A stretch of 64,000 nucleotides of DNA from NCBI RefSeq assembly GCF_945859705.1, contig NC_079136.1, forward strand, positions 92,255,120 through 92,319,119. Direction: 5' to 3'. Below the pieces are notes generated by a model. That model was given only the letters and a program-made list of their open reading frames with translations, did no database searches and had not been told where the DNA came from. Of the stretch, positions 11,480 through 37,877 are shown piece by piece. Origin of the DNA: Episyrphus balteatus (taxonomy: Eukaryota; Arthropoda; Insecta; Diptera; Syrphidae). Each line of letters starts with the position of its first letter. The first letter of the stretch is position 1. A program made the position numbers and the translations under genes.

Positions 11480-14400
11480 GTACACATTAAATAGGTACAC
11501 ATATTGTATGTTTGTATGTATGTTAAAAAATTTAAACTCCGAATTCAATTAACTGCTAGATCTTAAGTCTAAACGTCCTCGCCTTTATCTCGTTTAATAA
11601 ACATTATAGCAATGCGATAGGGATGAAACATGATGCATGATAAAATGTCTCAAGATAATTTATTTTATATATACCTACATACATACATTATTATTTGTGT
11701 GCAGCAATGTCCAGTACAATCCGCCCATAGTTATTTTTTTTTTCCAATCCCTACACACACAATCCGGACGACAACAAAAACCTCCTCTAATTTTTTTTTT
11801 TGTATATTTCTAATTCAACGTTTTCTATTACACAAAATTCCTCTTCTCGCATCCCCTTCACACACAAAAAAAAACAACCTTTCCCTCTATTTATGCCCGC
11901 AAGCCTCCCCTATCCTGTTCGCTCTATCAGTCAAGCATAAAAGTCAATTCGAAAAGAGGATGCGAATTATATTGAACAAACACACATACCTACACACATT
12001 AACGTAACATACATACATATGGGAATGAAAAAAACAAAAAAATTACACACTCTGTGCTGCTATAGCTGATGCCATCACAGGGAGAAAGCAGTGATTTTTC
12101 CTGTGCCCATATAGACTTATGTATACTATATATACGATGGATCCCCTTGTGCGCAGTAGTTTTGTACTCGGACATGGATACTTGGTCTTGGATACTCTAC
12201 TTGCTACTGCCCCTGCCATCACCACCACCAGACCAAAAAAGAGACGCCCTGTTTGTTATATTTCCTCTTTTGTTGAAGAAAATATAAAAAAAAGGGGTCG
12301 TATAATTCGATCGGAACGATCATAATATCAGGAGAAAAGGAAAATACAAAAAAAAAAAAGCAACAAAAAATAAATAATAATAAATTTCCCACTATGTAAA
12401 GTTTTTAGTTTCATCCACTAAAAACATGACGATGATGTGGCGACGAGGCTCACACCCTTTTTCAGTTTACTTTTTAAACATTAATTAGTTTCACCATCAG
12501 TCAGCATTTTTTATGTGACACGCTGCAAAAAAGCTTTCCAACTGAATCACAATCAACCTGTTGATTCATGCAGGGTGATCTTTTTTCATACAACAAACCC
12601 TCAGCTGAATCGTGGTTTGTTTGAATTTTCCACGATCGCTTGCGTTGCATCTTGGTTAAAAGCTTTTGAAAAAAAAAAAAACTTGAATTTACCAATGCCA
12701 ACTATTATACCAACCTACTTATTTTAATGCAGAAAAAAAAAAAATGGTTGTTATAAGCATATTTATTTGAATTAAATTAAAATTCAATAAATAAGGGGCG
12801 AGATTGTCCACCTATTTGGGGTGAGCCAGTCCCCGACAATTTTAATTGTCAGTGCCCATTTGACAGGCGTTTTTTATTCAATTTTATTATTTTATGATTA
12901 GTAAGGAACTTTCCATGCCTTTTTTTTATATTTATTTTATTGCATTTTTGCTTTGAACAACATTTCCTTAAAACACCTGAGAATAATAATTAAAGAAATT
13001 GTAAAAAAAAAAGGTCAATTTTGTCATACCTCTACCTATACTACCTACCAAGCTATTGAAAAGCGTGTTTCAATTTCAAATTCATCGTTATTGATGGAAG
13101 GGAATTCAGGGGGGGGGGGGAAGAAAAGAGTAACACGCGGAAAAGGCAGGGAGACCTCAATGTGGAGGCAATTTTACAGTTTTCCCTTTGTAAGGTATTC
13201 ACAGCATGCAGCATATCCCCACTGGTGGGGCCCCACCTCAACCACACTGTTTTTCTTCGATACGTATTATTTTGTTTGTGTTGTTGTTATTGTGTGCCTG
13301 TTCTTCTTTTCTATGTCATTTCAACTAGTCGCCTTCGATGATGGAAAAAATAAAAAAAAATCTCCACTCCATAATCCATGGGTATATTTTTTTTTTTTTC
13401 ATATTATTTTATTTTTGGTGTACCTAATCGCCTTTGCCTTTTTTCTTCCTCTTCGACACCACTGCCAACGGCGACGTATAGCTCCACTTGCCTTTGCCTG
13501 CCTGCACGTCGTCGGTCGTCGCATCGGCATCGTCCGTCAGTCGGTCGGTCGTTCGTTCGTATTGTTGTCGTCCACGCGATTCATCCATCCACCACATTCC
13601 TCCCTCCTTCATCAGGTCTGTCATGATCATTTTTCCCCACACGCATACATCTTCAAGTGTGCCCATTTTCCATGGTATATGAGTATTTGTGTGCATGTTT
13701 GGATACCCCCATCCATATGCATGTCCCGTGATGAGAAGAAAAATAAAATTCCTTTACCACGTAGGCAGCACAGCACCAAACCAAACCATCCAACGACAAA
13801 ATTATAGAGTAGGTGAACGTGTAAAGGAGGAGGCACAGTAAAAAAAGAAGAAATACCTACAGAAAATAAAAATGAATATCGTTAGTTGGAGTTTGTGATG
13901 ACGAAGTGGAGAATGAGGGGAAAATAATATGAAGTAAAAAAAAAAAAAAAAACAACACGCAATAGGGCAAGGCAAACAGGCAAGGCACGACTCACTTCAG
14001 TGAATCTCTACAAAAAAAAAACATTTATAGTTGTGCTATGTAGGTACCTGTGTACCTGTATTAATGTAGGTAGAGGTATGCCGCCCAAAGTCTACAAATA
14101 CAAAGTGGAGCCTGAAAATGTCCAAAATGGATATTCAAAAATGAGTGATCATAAAAACCAAAGAGCAAAATAAATACAGGTGCAAACAGTGGCAAAGGGG
14201 AGGGGAAGAGAAATACAAAATACAGATGAATATTATGTGAAGAAAAGAAGAATGAGAACAGAACCTTATTGTGTAGAATGTGAGAAATCTCTACAAATAC
14301 AAAATACATATATTCTCATTCTCTCAGTTTGTTTATTCTATTTTCTATGGATGGACATAATACGCGGAGGATTTTTAAACAAGGAGAAAAGATAAATCCC

Positions 14401-16987
14401 CTTTCGCCGCGAGTCATGTGTAAAAGGTATTGCCAGCATGTAGGTATTTTGTTGAAAGAAAAAAATATTTTTTATCTGTCTACAAAAACTTAAAGTTTGA
14501 ATACTTATATTTGAATGTCTTATTTCCGACATTTAATTGACTTAAATTTTTAAGTTGAACACTTTTGTTTTATTTTTTTTATAAGTGTGTAAAATAGCGT
14601 TTTTTGAAGTTGGTAGGTACCTACCTAGTCAAATCATGAATAAATGAAAACTATAATCTAGTACTGAACCTTCCTATCCACTCGGGTAAAAGTATTATTA
14701 GTATTAGTAGTATTAAATAGTACTAGAGCAAAATCCTTTGAATTTGATAAAGAATTACCTAGTCGCGTTCCTATGGAGGTTCTAGAATGCTAATGAGTAG
14801 AAGATTAAAAGATAGATAGAAATTTGTACTTGGTTTAACTAGATTTCTACTCTTGCGTAGTCTAACATTTCCAAAAGACTATTATGAGTAGGTATATGAA
14901 AATTTTGATCTAGTACTACCATCTTCACATGTTTTTTTTGCGGGAATAGAACAGCGACTAAAGTTGTCAGATTACACTAGACATTCGAGATCCAGCTTTT
15001 CTGTTTGTTAATCAACTCTAAAATTTTGCAAAGTTTTGACACTCGAAGTGAACTTAAGTTTAAGCGAAATGCTTGCTTTTTAAACAAAATTGCATAGTGC
15101 ATTCGCTCCATTTCTCATATCCAATATCTATAGTGTCAGATTTACGATTTCATTATGCATTTAAGCACTGTCAACAATACGCTTAATATTTTGTTGTATA
15201 AGATGTTAAGATACTGTAATAAACTGAAACAAAATAATTTATTCCTCATATCTGGCAACATTAACGTTACTCGTCCTATTTTACTTTAGAGCTTTTGTTC
15301 TCTCACCTCACCCTAAAAAAAAGAGCTTACTTTCTCCACACTCCAACACACTTGGATCACTCATTATAAATATGTATAAGTAAGAGAATAATTTCAAATC
15401 CGGTTTTGTTACAGTATTCGTTTTGGGGATATTCTAAACGAATAGAGAAGAAGAGTGTATCTTTTGCGAGTGAGAAGAGGGGAGCCATCATCGCACTGTA
15501 ACCTAACCATTATCATTCACTCACTAATACCACAATACAATAAAAAAAAAAAATGATCAAGGGGCTGAAAAATATAAACTTGTATTAGTTTATTAGTTTG
15601 TTTCGTAAAAAGAGTGGAGAGTAATCGTATATATAGACTATAGAGTAAGGTATAGCTTTTTTTCAACTATGGTGGCAGCAGCCATCAGAGCTCCAAAGCC
15701 CATTAGGTTTGGGGAGTTAGATTCCTTATTTCAATTTCCATTTTGTATTCTCGTGTTGCTCGTTTTTTTTTTTTTTGTACTTGTCCCCCCCTCCTCCTTT
15801 TACTCCTCCTTCTCCTCTCTTTGGCTCATAGTTTTGTGTTGGAGCCTTCCTTCTCCACCACAATATATAGTCACTCTATAAAACCCGTGTAGTGTAGAAT
15901 TTTGTTCTACGAAGTTTTTGCGATCACAAGTGATCTATACTTTGGCCTTACTAGGACGTGTCGTGTCGTGTGTGTAGATGGACGACGAACGACGGCGATG
16001 GAAGTGTAAAATAAAAAAACAAAATGGAGTAGAATTTTTTTTTTCTAAAAAAAAATAGGGGAGCAAATAAAAAAATAAATGGTGATTATTATTTTTTTAT
16101 GAATAGTTTTTTTTTTGAATACTCGTTATTTTAAAGAATTGTTATGTGTCCAACAAAAAAATAGGGGTGCAAGTGTTTCACATTAAAATGAAAAAAAAAT
16201 TAAAATAAAAAAGGGCGTATCCTATAGAATAAAAAAAAAAAAGTCCCCAAGAGGAGATAAAGTCAAATTTGATGATCTGGCAATTTAAAAAAAAAAAATT
16301 CCTTTCCCACGGGGGGTAATTTTTCTCTTCTATTCTGTTGAATATTTTAATTATCATTTCCAATTCAAAGTGATCATGCAAAACTGTAGTGTGAAAAAAA
16401 AAATTCTCGAACTTACAATTTTATCAGTCATAGGTTCCTCTTCCAAGGAATATTGTGTAATTGTTTCTTTCTTTCTTTTTTTTTTTTTTCTTTACTTTTT
16501 TTTCGCCTTAAATCCTATCAGACACGTCCGTCTTCTTATTCGTTTCGTATAGTGTACAGTGTTTCTGTGTACCCCTACTTACAAAAAAAAAAAAACGTTT
16601 GTTTGTGTTTCTTTTTTTTTTTGTCGTGCAAAGTGGATTTTATTTTTCTTCTCCGTATTTTTTGTAGCTAGTGTGTGTGTAAAATGTCCCCGATAAGAGG
16701 GCATTAAAAAAAAAATACAACAACACAACAGGGTATAAAAGTATACTTTTATAGGAGCAACAACATCAACAATTTAGTGTCCATAAGGGAGAGGGAGCAA
16801 AAATAAATGATTTAACAAACAAAAAATCCATTTTACGCTTTTTTTTTTTTTTTTTTGTTTTGTTTTGGGGGGAGAGATGATGATGGGATATGTACACTCT
16901 TACCTACTATACTTGCTCTGAGCACCACTGATCTCTCGCTTATATTGTTTTCTCGTTATGTAGAAACACTATCTTTATATTTATATA

Positions 16988-18064
16988 CAGGGTGTCCCAA
17001 AAGTAATGGATCAAACGAAATATGGTGATAGGCCAACTTTAGGGCTCTCAGAATTTGGTAACTTGTTCTTCCCAAATCCTTACGGTTTTCGATTTAATGC
17101 AGTTTTTGTGAAATTTCGAAAAATCCCGACTTGGCAACAGTATTTTGCTTCCTCTGCCCATAATTGATTTTTGTTTTTTACAATTCTTTCACTAAAACAT
17201 TGCCTAATAATAAGAAATAACTAATTAATCAAAATATTTTTTATTTCATATGCCATTTTGCTGCAAATTAATTAACAGTTCCATGTTTTATAAAAACTCA
17301 ATTTCTTACTTTTATTTCAGAGCATCATCCCGAAAAAAATTTGTATGGTGTGACACTAGTTAATTATTTTAAAAACTTGCCGTGTTAATGCAGTTTTCAA
17401 AAATGTATAAAAGTCTCCAAAGTTGAAATTAGAACGAAAGATATTACAATTTGAATGCAACAAAACAGGGCTTTTCAGAGAAAAATAACAAAGAAAAATA
17501 AACACATTTTCTCGACTGTTGTTTGTTTATTTATTTTTGAATAAAAGCCTCGATTTTTGTTTGTAATTTTGCTCTGAAAACCCCTGTTTTGTTGCATTCA
17601 AATTGTAATATCTTTCGTTCTAATTTCAACTTTGGAGACTTTTATACATTTTTGAAAACTGCATTAACACGGCAAGTTTTTAAAATAATTAACTAGTGTC
17701 ACACCATACAAATTTTTTTCGGGATGATGCTCTGAAATTAAAGTAAGAAATTGAGTTTTTATAAAACATGGAACTGTTAATTAATTTGCAGCAAAATGGC
17801 ATATGAAATAAAAAATATTTTGATTAATTAGTTATTTCTTATTATTAGGCAATGTTTTAGTGAAAGAATTGTAAAAAACAAAAATCAATTATGGGCAGAG
17901 GAAGCAAAATACTGTTGCCAAGTCGGGATTTTTCAAAATTTCACAAAAACTGCATTAAATCGAAAACCGTAAGGATTTGGGAAGAACAAGTTACCAAATT
18001 CTGAGAGCCCTAAAGTTGGCCTATCAGCATATTTCATTTGATCCATTACTTTTGGGACACCCTG
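16988..18064. mobile_element. 1.08-kb near-perfect palindromic element, TATA flanks
   Basis: The ends CAGGGTGTCCCAAAAGTAAT and ATTACTTTTGGGACACCCTG are exact complements, and TATA lies directly outside both. The arms stay nearly identical for about 500 bp each (left to about 17490, right from about 17560). Examples are TCCATGTTTTAT against ATAAAACATGGA and CAACAAAACAGGG against CCCCTGTTTTGTTG. The centre is a loop of about 70 nt. No coding frame spans it. The flanking TA or TATA suggests a Tc1/mariner-type target duplication, but no transposase is present. If the ttk gene model is right it sits in intron 1, so the pre-mRNA could fold into a very long duplex. A different element with the same CAGGGTGTCCCA end starts at 63509. 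Confidence 0.85.
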
Positions 18065-20585
18065 TATATGGTGTATTTCATACATACATACCTATGAAGG
18101 AGGAATTTTCGTTGGCACGATCACCATCAGTAGAATACAACGAGGGAAAGGATCGTTCGTTGGTCGCCACCGTCTGAATTTTCTATCCTCTTCTGCCTTT
18201 GATTTTTCCATCTCTTTCACTTTGGGGTGCGCGATGTCACGATGTGTAGAAATTAAATTGAACAAAAAAAAAAAAAAAAAAATACTTAACCACTAAATTG
18301 TTGTTTTTGTCGTTTCCGTTTTCCTTTTAGCACACCCTTCTCGTTGTCGTCGTCATCATTGTGGCTTTCTTCTCCTTTCTTTCTTTATTGGTTTTTTTTT
18401 TTTTTTTTTTTGTAATTCTCATTTTGTTCTCTTATCTCTGTGCTTTCGACTTAAAAGGAATTTCGTTTCATGAAAGTCCTAAAATAAATATAAATGTTTT
18501 TTCCTCTTCCTAATTTTAAAAGGAAATGGAAATTCAAAGAAAATAGGTATAAAGTTTAAAAATAAAAATGAATTTCCTTCTATGAAGGGAGAAATCCCCA
18601 AAGTTTGTGTTTTACCCCAGGTGGGTACGATAGCATACGAGTATAGAATTTTCTATATAAATTTGTCATTTGATCCCTAATATCTACCACGCACCGCAAA
18701 GATACAAAAAAAATGATAGATCAAAAGTCATAAGAGAAGAATAAAGTGTGGGTATTTTTTTATGACTGGGTAGATGAACCTACTTAGAATTTTCCCTCCT
18801 CCCAGGAACGAGTTTCAGGGTTTTTTTTGTCTACGCTCAGTAATTTTTTTTTTTTTTTGGTTTGATGTGGAACGTGGGAGGCTTCTTTCCTAACAAAAAA
18901 ACATCTTGAGCGAGGGTGGTTGTTTAGTGTTTACAAGTTTCTCTTTCGTAATTTCAAGACCCCAAATAAGTAGGTAGATATACATACATACATACTGTAG
19001 GTATATATTGCGATTTTGTGTGGGTGTTAAGAGTTTATGTTGTACTGTACACCACTCTCGAGTTTACCAGTTGTTCATTTGTATAATATGAATACGTAGG
19101 TACTAAAAATGTTAATTGTATTCTTATAATTTATATCTGTATTTGATAATAGTATTTGTATGATGCTTAAAATATATATTTTAAAGTTGTTTCTTATTGA
19201 GAAGAGCTTTTTGTTCTCTTAATCTACTATACCTACTCTATTTTGATCAAATGCTCTTTCTTTGAATTGATATTGATGTTTAAGGGTTGCCAGTTGGAGG
19301 TTTTATTTGCTTTTGTACATAATCTCACCTACAACTAGAATTACTTAAAGAGTGAAGGCCTTCAAAGCACTTCTTACATTCCTTTTTAAGAATGATTTAA
19401 GTCTATATTAAGTAGATTAAAGTGAATAAGTGATATTTATTATCTTCTTTAATCCTTTAATAGCAATTTAGTTGCTCTAAAAATATCTTTTCAAATACTT
19501 CTTTATTCCTTCTTCGAAAGTAAAGGCTTCTTCAAAGCGAAAAAAAAGCTTTCAAACGAACTTGTTACTTTGTTAAACACAACATTTAGTATACAAATGA
19601 TACGAATAACACCTTTTTAACAAGATGTTATGATCTTTTGAATAAATGAAAAAAAAACTCGAATTTAAGAAATACCAAATAGAGAAGTAGAAGATAATCC
19701 ACCACTTGAAAGGAATACAATATAAAGATGGAATAAAGATTAAGTAAAGAAGTTAAAAATTTCATACCCAAATTGTACTTTTTTGTGCTTTTATCAGTTA
19801 AAACCAGCGAAAATGTTTCGCGTGTGTTTAGTTAATCTGGCAACTCTAAATGATCTTAGCAAGTTAATTTTGTCTCTCTTTTTTTCGTCACTCCCCCTAC
19901 TTCCTACCCACCTTTTACAGAGATCAACATAAGGCATGAGTTTAATATACAATTGCATTTTCCAATGAATAAGTTACTTCTACGCGTATAAAATTGCTTT
20001 TTACTAGTAAAGTGTTCATTGCGACATTTTTTTTTTTTTTTTTGTTTTAAGTTCTTATGATGAGAATCACAACAACTACAGCTAAAAACTGCAACTAGAG
20101 TTTGATTTTATTTATTAAAAATACAGCCAAGCAATTGATGATATTTGTTTCTACCACCTGTTGGTATTTTTTTTTCTCATAATGGGTTTTTTGTTTTTGT
20201 TTAGTCAAATCTTTGAGAAAAGGAGAAAACAAAAAAAAAAAAACGTGAGAGGAGAAAAATCAATTAATTATTAAATAATTGTTATTGTTAAAAATGCTAA
20301 TAGGTTAGGGGGAAATTTTTTGTTTTGTTTTGATGTTGTTGTTTTTTTTTTTTTTCTTGTGAAAATTGTACAAATTTATTGAAAATGTATAATTTTTAAG
20401 AGTAGCCTAGATTGTTTTGGTTACCACCAAAAAAAAAATGATAACAAACAATAATAATAATTATTTTAAGATAAGAAAAAGTCGGGAAGTTACTTATCAA
20501 ATTAGTCTAAGAGTTTGATATTAACTTTTGTAGGCAGCATGCAAAGGTCAAGGTAATCTATTATTTAATCATAAGAGTAATTCCT

Positions 20586-21910
20586 GGGCCCTATTTCACC
20601 AACTACAAGTTACAAGCACAAATTTGTAACTTGTAGATCACAAGTACAAATTTGTACAATGGAATTCTGTTTCACAAAGTACAAATAAGTAATTCACAAA
20701 TTTGTGATTATCGAGAAAAAAATTACAACTAACTTTTGAAAACCACAAGTTTGTAGAATTACCGTTTCACCAAATATATTTTTTTCTTGTAAGCAACAAG
20801 TTTATCTCACAAACTTGTAAAGCTCTTTAAAGTCTAAGCGGTGACCGTTGAGTTACTTAACTCGTAACGACAGAGTTTAAAATTGGTTTCAAATGAAAAC
20901 TAAGTTGATATTGAATATGAAAAAATAGGATTGCCATTTTTAAAACTTAAGCAACCTTATTTTAAACGAAAAATTGTCAAATAACTAATACTGTCATATC
21001 TTAGTAGTTAAATCAAATAAGTTTTTAAATGCCAAACAAAATTGTTAATATATATTAAGATTTTTGTATTGCTGGATTATTTTTATATTTATTATTTTAT
21101 AATGACATCCATGGATTTATAGAAGTAGAAGGGTAAAATAATAAAATTGTAAAGAGTGAGGAAAATTAATAAAATAATTTAATTATTTATTAATTAATTT
21201 ACTTAAGAGGCAGGTTATAGCGATCAGGAAAATTTTTTAAACAGATATTTTGTGATGTTATCATTCGATTTGAAACACAAATGCAATACCAATTTTTAAA
21301 GCATTTGTTTTCCATTACAAATTCAAAAAAAAAAAAAAATATTTATAACAAATAAAAAAAATATGCATTAAAAAAAATGTAATTGCAACTGCAAAATATA
21401 TAAATTTTTTTTTGTTAATGCAATTTTTTTTTCACTATGAAATTTTTTTACTTGCAATAAATGATTTTTTTTTTAATCTCAAATGTATTTTTACAACCTT
21501 GAATAATAATAATAATATATAGCTTTTATTAAAATAATAATAATGGCCTTCGGCATAAAGCAATTTTAAACACTTTAATCACGCTAAATACAGTTTTTAC
21601 AAACTTGTAACAAAAATGACATACGTCTTGACTCTTGTAGAAAATTTTCACAAATAAATACAAACTTGTAACTTTTTTTTTTTGGTGAAACAGAAACCCA
21701 CAAGAAACTTGAAAGCTCACAAATTTGTTAATTGTAAAATACAAGTTTCGGTGAAACAGAAAATGGATTTTTTCACAAATTTAAAATTGTAGATTACAAG
21801 TACAATTTTGTGATCACAAGAAACTGGTGAAACAGAATTTCTCGATTTTTTCACAAATATTGTGAAAATTACTTGTTATTACAAATTTGTAAGTTGGTGA
21901 AATAGGGCCC
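20586..21910. mobile_element. Foldback element with arrays of ACAAATTTGT palindromes
   Basis: The ends GGGCCCTATTTCACCAACT and AGTTGGTGAAATAGGGCCC are exact complements. The outer ~250 bp on each side is filled with repeated, mostly palindromic motifs (ACAAATTTGT, CACAAGTTTGTAA, TACAAGTT) and with GGTGAAACAGAA / TTCTGTTTCAC blocks in opposite orientation. The interior is AT-rich with no transposase. Its total size is 1.3 kb. Elements at 42498 and 46690 share a GGGCCCTATTT terminus but otherwise differ. Confidence 0.8.
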
Positions 21911-22870
21911 TGGTTAAAAAAAAAGTCGGTAAAAATTAGTTCTCACCAATGTATCTTAGCCAATATTATGTAGTTAGGAAGTAAATGACTAAAAAAAATA
22001 CTTAGCTATAATCAATCTTAAAAATGATTTTAAATCAACAGATGTCCTCTCTTTGTTCATTTGTACGTATTAAAGAGGGATATGTTTGTATGTCTTACAA
22101 CAGGCATAGATTTAGTATATATCTAGTTAGTATAGTTATAGTTCAATTCAAAAGTAAGTTGTATCATTTATAGAATGTTTATAGTAGGTATGTGTTGATG
22201 GGAGAGAAATTCGAACTTGTTTCAGCGATAGGCGGATATTGATGACTTCCATACTTGGGATACAAAGCGAGGGTCGTCAATAGTATAGACGACAAGCACG
22301 TAGTCACGATATAGGATAGTTAATTTTCAGCATGAGTTGGCTTCTGTAAAACCTTAATGCAAACAAAAAATTGAATTAAAATATTTTCTAAACAAATTTT
22401 TCCTGGTCATTTAGAACTATTTATAGAGTTAGTTCGGGTAATGTTGAGTAGGCGGGTAATGTGGACCCCTTTCATAACTCAGTATATTGAAAAAGAGTAC
22501 AATAGCCGTTTTATGGTAGGAATTATGCAAGATCAAGATAAAATTATGAAAATAGTCCAATAAAATTATATATATTATTTTAAAAGATATAAATGATAAC
22601 AAAAAAGGTATTCCATAATACCCGATTTCACTATTTTTCGAAGACTAGAAGAAATTATTTTATTCTTTTTGTTCGTTGCAAAAATTAGTATAATGTCTGA
22701 AATGAGTAAATATTTTTAATATTCTAGGTATCTAGGTAGGTACTTACTTGTCTGTCTCTCTTTTTTTTTATATTATTTAATAATATCATTAACTTTTTAA
22801 ATTAAAAATATTTACATATTAATCTATTAAATCTCTAACCATATTTTTTTCTTCTTATTTTTTTTTTCAG

Positions 22871-23055
22871 AAACAATAAAAAAAAAACTATTAATTTAAA
22901 GTAGTTTTGTAACGTGAAAGCAATAAGTTTAAAATATAAACATTTTTACAACAAACAAAAGAACTATTATATTTTTACAATAAGTGAAAATTTAGTTGAA
23001 AATTAAAAAAAAAAAAAATTAAAAACATTAAACAAAAAGTTCAAGGCAATTCAAA
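22871..23055 (+). promoter_or_regulatory. ttk: ttk 5' UTR portion of the first coding exon
   Basis: This segment lies between the strong acceptor at 22861-22870 (a long T run followed by CAG) and the start ATG. It is A-rich, with several stops in every frame, so the protein cannot begin upstream. TTCAAAATGG around 23056 agrees with the Drosophila-type CAAAATG start context. Confidence 0.6.

Positions 23056-37877
<14,822 letters not shown>

Larger units (their letters stand above)
3756..22870 (+). other. ttk: Putative ttk intron 1 (19.1 kb)
   Basis: This is the stretch between the donor at 3756 and the acceptor TTTTTTTTTCAG ending at 22870. It has no supported coding region. It holds at least six inverted-repeat elements (5675-5799, 6313-6449, 10488-10657, 10930-11479, 16988-18064, 20586-21910), many T/A homopolymers, a GA run near 4684-4699, and repeated GTAGGTAC/CATACATA motifs. 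Open frames such as the one at 12953-13807 have no domain and composition like the surrounding DNA. Confidence 0.4.

Noticed and set aside
11630..12007. 125-residue plus-strand frame
   Set aside because: Low-complexity Phe/Tyr/Thr composition, no splice context and no domain.
12953..13807. 284-residue plus-strand open frame
   Set aside because: No recognisable domain, Phe runs from T homopolymers, several overlapping frames of similar quality on both strands, and it lies inside the inferred ttk intron 1.
15669..15881. Frame starting MVAAAIRAPKPIRFGELD
   Set aside because: The first twenty residues look protein-like, but it becomes homopolymer Phe/Ser, has no domain or splice partner, and is unsupported.
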